A stretch of 64,000 bases of DNA from Pelomonas sp963422775 (GTDB lineage Bacteria; Pseudomonadota; Gammaproteobacteria; Burkholderiales; Burkholderiaceae_C): the NCBI GenBank assembly GCA_963422775.4, contig CAUJSJ030000062.1, positions 1 to 64,000 on the forward strand, written 5' to 3'. Shown here one piece after another: positions 59,473 to 64,000 of this stretch. The first letter of the stretch is position 1. Each line of letters starts with the position of its first letter. A program made the translations under genes and the position numbers. The notes beneath the pieces are model-generated. The model searched no databases and was not told where the DNA came from. It was given only the letters and a program-made list of their open reading frames with translations.

Positions 59473-60063
59473 ATGCAACGAATACCTGTAAGCGAACACC
59501 TGCATGGCACGGAATTACGGCTGCACGGCTTGATGCTGCGCGGGCTCGACGGCGATGCGGGCGCCTACCGCAATTTCTTGCAGGCAAGTAGCGCCCATTT
59601 GCGCGCGTTTTTCCGGCGCCGTCTGCAGCGCTGGCCGGACGAGGTGGAAGACTTGGTGCAGGAATGTTTGCTGGCCATCCACAACCAGCGCTTGACGTAT
59701 GACACAGGGGTACCGCTGACGTCGTGGATTCATGCGATCGCGCGCTACAAATTGATCGACTGGCTGCGCCGGCATGGGCGGCGCGAGGCGCAGCACCAGC
59801 CGTATGACGAAGAAGATGACACGCAGCAACTGTTTTCCAGCGCCGATGCCGAGGCGGCCGAGGCCAGCCGCGACCTGGGCAAGCTGCTGGCCACCTTGCC
59901 GGCGCAGCAGCGCGACGCCATCGTGCATACCAAACTCGACGGCTGGTCCGTACGCGACACGGCCGCCGCCATGAGCATTTCGGAAGCCAGCGTCAAGGTG
60001 GCCGTGCATCGCGGCTTGAAGGCGCTGGCGGCCAATTTAAGGATAGAAGGAAACGCACCATGA
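59473..60063 (+). CDS. ECF sigma factor, SigF family
   Basis: 196 residues from ATG 59473 (AAAGG 5 bases upstream); ATG 59533 is the next choice. Sigma region 2 (FFRRRLQRWPDEVEDLVQECLLAIHN, SWIHAIARYKLIDWLRRH) and region 4 (LATLPAQQRDAIVHTKLDGWSVRDTAAAMSISEASVKVAVHRGLKAL) are complete. The next gene is a DUF1109/NrsF anti-sigma factor with a 4-base overlap (ATGA), the known SigF-NrsF pairing. In Caulobacter it responds to metal and redox stress. A weaker promoter match (GTCACC-N16-CGAA, 59457-59482) overlaps its start. Confidence 0.88.
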   Translation: MQRIPVSEHLHGTELRLHGLMLRGLDGDAGAYRNFLQASSAHLRAFFRRRLQRWPDEVEDLVQECLLAIHNQRLTYDTGVPLTSWIHAIARYKLIDWLRRHGRREAQHQPYDEEDDTQQLFSSADAEAAEASRDLGKLLATLPAQQRDAIVHTKLDGWSVRDTAAAMSISEASVKVAVHRGLKALAANLRIEGNAP

Positions 60064-60707
60064 AAACCGATGACTTGATCACCATGCTGGCCAGCGGCCC
60101 GGACGTGGCCGCCGCAGCGCCGCCCGGCACGCACTGGCGCGCCGCAGGCACTGTGGGCGCCGGCCTGCTGGCCAGCCTGGCGCTGATGGCCATGCTGCTG
60201 GGCGTGCGCCCCAACCTGGAACAGCTGGCCATGCTGCCGGACTTCTGGATCAAGGTGGGCTTTGTCGTCTGCCTTTCTCTGGCAGCCTGGCACGTCAGCC
60301 GCCGCCTGTGCGTGCCGGGCGCCAGCACACGCGCCCTGCCCCTGCTGATCGCCATGCCCCTGCTGTTGATGTGGGCGCTGGGCGCCATCATCCTGAACGA
60401 AGCGCCGCCCGAACAGCGGGCCGAACTGTTCTGGGGCGCCACCTGGCGCAGCTGCCCCTTGCTGATCGCCCTGCTATCGCTGCCCATCCTGGCCGCCGTG
60501 CTGCGCCTGATGCGCCAGCTGGCGCCCACGCGGCTGCGGCTAGCGGGCGCGGCTGCCGGCTTTGCCGCCGGCGCCATGGCCGCGCTCGTGTACTGCCTGC
60601 ATTGCCCCGAACTGGCGGCCAGCTTCGTCGGTTTCTGGTACGTGCTGGGCATGCTGGTGCCGACCGCCATCGGCGCGACCCTTGGCCCCAAGGTGCTGGC
60701 CTGGTAA
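60060..60707 (+). CDS. NrsF-like membrane anti-sigma factor (DUF1109)
   Basis: 215 residues with six membrane helices. The order MKTDDLITMLASG, then LPDFWIKVGFVVCLSLAAW and LRLMRQLAPTRLRLAGAAAG, and a late ALVYCLHCPELAASF matches DUF1109/NrsF. The Cys pair CLHC is the kind of site used to sense metal or oxidant in NrsF. It should hold the sigma factor at the membrane until stress. Overlaps the sigma gene by 4 bases. Confidence 0.9.
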   Translation: MKTDDLITMLASGPDVAAAAPPGTHWRAAGTVGAGLLASLALMAMLLGVRPNLEQLAMLPDFWIKVGFVVCLSLAAWHVSRRLCVPGASTRALPLLIAMPLLLMWALGAIILNEAPPEQRAELFWGATWRSCPLLIALLSLPILAAVLRLMRQLAPTRLRLAGAAAGFAAGAMAALVYCLHCPELAASFVGFWYVLGMLVPTAIGATLGPKVLAW

Positions 60708-60728
60708 GTCCCGGGCGGTCCTTGTCAA

Positions 60729-60754
60729 GGAACTGAATCCGTTTTCTCCCGTCG
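60729..60754 (+). promoter_or_regulatory. Possible ECF promoter before the DUF4331 gene
   Basis: GGAACT, a 15-base spacer and CGTCG resemble a RpoE-type ECF promoter about 70 bases before the gene. It does not match the SigF form, so a second ECF factor, or chance, must be allowed. Confidence 0.35.
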
Positions 60755-60826
60755 TGCGTATAAGTCAGGCAGCCTGCAGTTTCCTGGACTTGTCTGTCAA
60801 CGCCAACAACAATCGGGAGTATCAAA

Positions 60827-62323
60827 ATGTCTTTGTCAATATCGAAAACCGCGCTGGGCGCGGCCATCCTGGGCAACTTTCTGGCGGCGGCCATTGCCCC
60901 GCCCGCTTTTGCCTCCAGCCACCGCGAAGCGCCGTTCATCACGCAAAACCCCAAAGTCGACGCCACCGACTTTTATATGTTCCGCAGCTATGAAGCGGGC
61001 CGCGACGCCTACACCACCCTGGTGGCCGACTACATCCCCCTGCAAGACGCCTACGGCGGACCCAACTACTTTGCCATGGACCCGAACGCCCTGTACGAAA
61101 TTCATATCGACAACAATGGCGACGGCAAGGAAGACCTCACCTTCCAGTTCCGCTTCAGCAACACCATCAAGGATGGCCAGTTCACCGTGGGTGGCAAGAA
61201 AGTCTCGATTCCGCTGGTCATCAACGGCGGCGCCATCGATTCCGTCAACCCGGCTGGCCTGAACGTGCGCGAAACCTACAGCGTGACGGTGGTGCGGGGC
61301 GACCGGCGCACGGGCACGCGCAGCAGCGTCACCAACGCCACGGGCGGCGGCACGACGTTCGACAAGCCCGTTGACTACATCGGCACCAAGTCCATCCCCA
61401 ACTATGCCGCGTATGCCGCGCAGCACGTCTACACGGTCAACATCCCCGGCTGCGCCACGCCGGCGCGCCTGTTCGTCGGCCAGCGCAAGGACCCGTTCGT
61501 GGTGAACCTGGGCGAAACATTTGACTTGATTAACATCAAGGCGCCCGCCACGGAGTTTGCCGCGAATGCCGAATCGGCCGCCAAGGATGACCTGGCACGC
61601 AAAAACGTCACGGCCATCGAGATGGAAGTGCCGACCGCCTGCCTGACGGCCGGGAGTGCCCCCGTCATCGGCGGCTGGACCACGGCCAGCCTGCGCCAGG
61701 GACGCCTGCTGAATCCGGCGCCGGGCAGCACCGCGGCATCGAAGGAAGGCGGCGCGTGGGTGCAGGTGTCGCGTTTGGGCATGCCGCTGGTGAATGAACT
61801 GGTCATCGGCCTGAAGGACAAGGACCGCTTCAATGCCAGCAAACCTTCGGGCGATGCGCAATTTGCCGACTACGTTACCAACCCAACGGCGCCTGCCCTG
61901 GTGGAAGTACTGTTCGGCTCGGCAGGCGCCAAGGCGCCCACCAACTTCCCCCGCAACGACCTGGTGGCCACCTTCTTGACGGGCATCAAGGGCGTGAACC
62001 AGCCAGCGACGGTCGTCGCCTCTGAAATGCTGCGTCTGAATACCTCCATCGCGCCCACCGCAGTTGGATCGCAAAAGCGCCTGGGCGTGATCGATGGCGA
62101 CAACGCAGGCTTCCCGAACGGTCGCCGCCCTGGCGACGACGTGGTCGACGTGGTGCTGCGCGTGGCCATGGGCAAGCTGTGCACCTTGAACATCGGCTGC
62201 GCCCCGGCTGACGCCCCCGCCGGCGCCCTGCACTTCACGGATGGCGCTTTCCTCGATGAAACCTTCTTCACGGCGGGTTTCCCTTACCTGAAAACACCCG
62301 TGGCCGGTTCGCCGCAGCTGTAA
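60827..62323 (+). CDS. Exported DUF4331-domain protein
   Basis: 498 residues with a signal peptide cut near AFA-SS. SSHREAPFITQNPKVDATDFYMFRS is the opening of DUF4331, a family often near SigF/NrsF genes in proteobacteria. The body is beta-rich, with acidic segments such as IHIDNNGDGKEDL that may bind calcium. Function unknown; probably a periplasmic or cell-surface protein. It leads a cluster with a lipoprotein, a TPR protein and a HupE-like gene. Confidence 0.88.
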   Translation: MSLSISKTALGAAILGNFLAAAIAPPAFASSHREAPFITQNPKVDATDFYMFRSYEAGRDAYTTLVADYIPLQDAYGGPNYFAMDPNALYEIHIDNNGDGKEDLTFQFRFSNTIKDGQFTVGGKKVSIPLVINGGAIDSVNPAGLNVRETYSVTVVRGDRRTGTRSSVTNATGGGTTFDKPVDYIGTKSIPNYAAYAAQHVYTVNIPGCATPARLFVGQRKDPFVVNLGETFDLINIKAPATEFAANAESAAKDDLARKNVTAIEMEVPTACLTAGSAPVIGGWTTASLRQGRLLNPAPGSTAASKEGGAWVQVSRLGMPLVNELVIGLKDKDRFNASKPSGDAQFADYVTNPTAPALVEVLFGSAGAKAPTNFPRNDLVATFLTGIKGVNQPATVVASEMLRLNTSIAPTAVGSQKRLGVIDGDNAGFPNGRRPGDDVVDVVLRVAMGKLCTLNIGCAPADAPAGALHFTDGAFLDETFFTAGFPYLKTPVAGSPQL

Positions 62324-62336
62324 CGAGGAGAACGCG

Positions 62337-62579
62337 ATGAAAAAGCTCTATGTAATCGGCGCCATGGCGCTCACGGCCTTGCTGGCCGGCTGCGGCGGCG
62401 GTAGCAGCAGCCACGGCGACGATAACGACGGCACCACGCCGCCGCCCGTGGTCTTGCTCGATGCGTTTTATGTAGCCGTCAGCAACGTCATCATGACCAC
62501 CAGCGATGACCAGGATGGCGTGGGCATCGACGCCATCATGGCGACGTCGCCGGAAGACACGGAACCGGTGCCGCTGTAA
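62337..62579 (+). CDS. Small lipoprotein
   Basis: 80 residues, starting 13 bases after the DUF4331 stop, with GAGGAG upstream. Lipobox LAGC at about residue 19, then a GGGSSSHGDDNDG linker and an acidic Thr/Asp-rich mature part. It resembles the small lipoproteins that travel with DUF4331 genes. No further function can be given. Confidence 0.78.
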   Translation: MKKLYVIGAMALTALLAGCGGGSSSHGDDNDGTTPPPVVLLDAFYVAVSNVIMTTSDDQDGVGIDAIMATSPEDTEPVPL

Positions 62580-62647
62580 GCCCCTTGCGGGCGCCTGGGA
62601 GTCAGCTCTCCGGCGCCCGTATCAATGACTGTTGATGGGCCTCCACG

Positions 62648-63859
62648 ATGAAAACACCGTTTTCCCTGCTGTGCGCCTGCCTGCCCCTGCTGGCATGGGC
62701 CGCGCCCTACACGCCGAAAGACGGCAGCGCCGTCATCGAACAACTGCCGCGCCGCGCCGACGCCACGCAGCTCGCCTTGCGCGGCCTGCGCCAGCAACTC
62801 AACGCCACGCCGGACGACCTGGCCATGGCCACCGGCTTGGCGCAGCGCTACATCGCCCTGGCGCGCAGCGAAACGGACCCGCGCTACCTGGGCTACGCGC
62901 AAGCGGCGCTGGCGCCCTGGTGGCGACAAACGGCACCGCCCCTGCCCGTGCGTTTGCTGCGTGCCACTATTTTGCAAAGCACCCACAAGTTCGGCCTCGC
63001 CCTGCAAGATCTCGACGCCGTCATCGCGCAGCAGCCGCAAAACGCCCAGGCCTGGCTGACGCGCGCCACCGTCCTGACCGTGCAGGGCGACTACAAGCAA
63101 GCCACGGCGGCCTGCGCGCGCCTGTCGGCCTTGACAACGCAGCTGGTCACCGTCACCTGCCTTGCCAGTATCGCCAGCGTCACGGGCCGCGCCGCCAGCA
63201 GCGAGCGTCTGCTGGACCTCACCTTGCAAAGGAGCGCCGGCACGGCGCCCGAACTCGATAGCTGGACCCTGACCCTGCTGGCGGAAATGGCCACGCGGCG
63301 CGGAGAGTTGGCGCTGGCCGAGGCGCGCTACCAGCAAGCGCTGGCGCAGCAGCCGCGCGACAGCTATCTGCTGGGTGCGTACGCGGACTTCCTGCTCGAC
63401 CGCCAGCGCCCGCAGGAAGTGGTCAAGTTGCTCAAAGACCAGCAACGCATCGACGCCCTGCTGCTGCGTTACGCGCTGGCCCTGCAATCGCTGCCCGACC
63501 GGCAGACGGCCTTCCAGGCGGCCAAAGCGGAACTGGCGGCCCGCTTCAACGCCGCCATGCAACGGGGCGACACCGTGCACCAGCGCGAACAAGCGCGTTT
63601 CACCCTGTTCTTGCAACAGGATGCGCCCGCGGCCCTGCAACTGGCGCAGCAGAACTGGGCCATCCAGAAGGAAGTGCCCGACATGCGCATCTTGCTGGAA
63701 GCGGCCCTGGCCGCGCGCAATGACGGGGCCGCGCAACCCGTGCTGGCCTGGATCGCGGCCAACGGCGTGGAAGACACGGCCCTGCAGCGGCTCGTCAGGC
63801 AGCTGGGGCCGCAGGATGGGCAGAAAGTCAGTTTTATCAAAAAAGCGGGGGTACTGTGA
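62648..63859 (+). CDS. Exported TPR-repeat protein
   Basis: 403 residues with a signal peptide (cut near AWA-AP). Several tetratricopeptide-like helix pairs follow, such as LRGLRQQLNATPDDLAMATG, AWLTRATVLTVQGDYKQATA and LAEARYQQALAQQPRDSYLL. It probably forms a periplasmic scaffold for the neighbouring DUF4331 or HupE-like proteins. The stop overlaps the next GTG start (GTGA), showing tight coupling. Confidence 0.84.
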   Translation: MKTPFSLLCACLPLLAWAAPYTPKDGSAVIEQLPRRADATQLALRGLRQQLNATPDDLAMATGLAQRYIALARSETDPRYLGYAQAALAPWWRQTAPPLPVRLLRATILQSTHKFGLALQDLDAVIAQQPQNAQAWLTRATVLTVQGDYKQATAACARLSALTTQLVTVTCLASIASVTGRAASSERLLDLTLQRSAGTAPELDSWTLTLLAEMATRRGELALAEARYQQALAQQPRDSYLLGAYADFLLDRQRPQEVVKLLKDQQRIDALLLRYALALQSLPDRQTAFQAAKAELAARFNAAMQRGDTVHQREQARFTLFLQQDAPAALQLAQQNWAIQKEVPDMRILLEAALAARNDGAAQPVLAWIAANGVEDTALQRLVRQLGPQDGQKVSFIKKAGVL

Positions 63860-64000
63860 AACGCTGCCTTTTCATCCTGCTGCTATGCGCCTGGCTGGCC
63901 CCCGCGCAGGCGCACAAGCCCAGCGACGGCTATTTGAGCCTGGCCGTGCACGGCCAGCAGGTCGAAGGGCAATGGGATATCGCCCTGCGCGACCTCGATT
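63856..64000 (+). CDS. HupE/UreJ-like protein, 3' end outside the window
   Basis: Starts at GTG 63856, overlapping the TPR stop. The visible 48 codons give a signal peptide (cut near AQA-HK) and HKPSDGYLSLAVHGQQVEG, the opening seen in exported HupE/UreJ-2-type membrane proteins that follow DUF4331 and TPR genes. The rest lies beyond 64000, so the family call is tentative. Confidence 0.6.
   Translation, partial: MKRCLFILLLCAWLAPAQAHKPSDGYLSLAVHGQQVEGQWDIALRDLD

Noticed and set aside
59457..59482. A second SigF-type promoter (GTCACC-N16-CGAA) driving the sigma gene itself
   Set aside because: It differs by one base from the motif and overlaps the best ATG (59473). Accepting it would need a downstream start at 59533 with a poor ribosome site. 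Kept only as a note.
1..64000. tRNA, rRNA, insertion sequences or a prophage
   Set aside because: Reading the gene-free gaps showed no tRNA-like cloverleaf, no rRNA stretch, no transposase or phage structural gene. Short remnants could still be missed by eye.

Overview
The window is high-GC, densely coded Gram-negative DNA. Its content fits an Oxalobacteraceae-like member of the Burkholderiales (Janthinobacterium, Duganella or Massilia type). The pointers are a phcBSRQ-like quorum-sensing operon, a QueE with the CX14CX2C iron-sulfur motif, a PEP-CTERM ice-binding-type protein, TonB receptors and many LysR/AraC/GGDEF regulators. The genus is inference. I saw no tRNA, rRNA, CRISPR array, transposase or prophage.

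Layout. 1-12.7 kb is core and housekeeping: small exported proteins, an esterase, LysR plus LysE, UppP, MntP, an arginase-fold enzyme, SRAP protease, a DUF418 membrane protein, LD-carboxypeptidase and a hydrolase. Two copies of a structured intergenic element lie at 7.7 and 12.9 kb. 13-16.7 kb is a Fur-type heme uptake unit (TonB receptor plus an exported HmuS-like protein). 16.8-18.4 kb is queE-queD-tadA, an operon for tRNA wobble modification. 18.7-28.7 kb holds a histidine kinase, a diguanylate cyclase, a toxin-antitoxin pair, M16 and M28 peptidases, a NUC1 nuclease and an SRPBCC protein.

28.8-33.6 kb is a four-gene overlapping operon on the minus strand. It encodes a SAM methyltransferase, a membrane histidine kinase, a receiver-kinase hybrid and a receiver protein, in the gene order of phcB-phcS-phcR-phcQ. 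That system makes and senses hydroxy-fatty-acid methyl esters in Ralstonia. An AraC regulator coupled to a degenerate GGDEF protein lies upstream. 36.0-40.5 kb is a TonB receptor plus beta-propeller phytase pair behind a good PHO box.

40.5-42.7 kb is an accessory patch. It holds a truncated Rhs tip, a lipoprotein of immunity type and several small genes, and part of it is flanked by an 85-bp duplication of the phytase 3' end. 42.9-57.1 kb holds transporters (EamA, YeiH, LysE, MFS), a cytochrome c, a chemoreceptor with a short sensor domain, several regulators, a CAT-fold acetyltransferase, the PEP-CTERM protein, an EAL phosphodiesterase and an MxKDx repeat protein. 57.2-64 kb looks like an ECF sigma (SigF)/NrsF stress locus: sigma and anti-sigma genes, a divergent operon (DUF1223, cytochrome b, Tat-exported molybdopterin enzyme) with an exact GTAACC-N16-CGAA promoter, and a downstream DUF4331-lipoprotein-TPR-HupE-like cluster.
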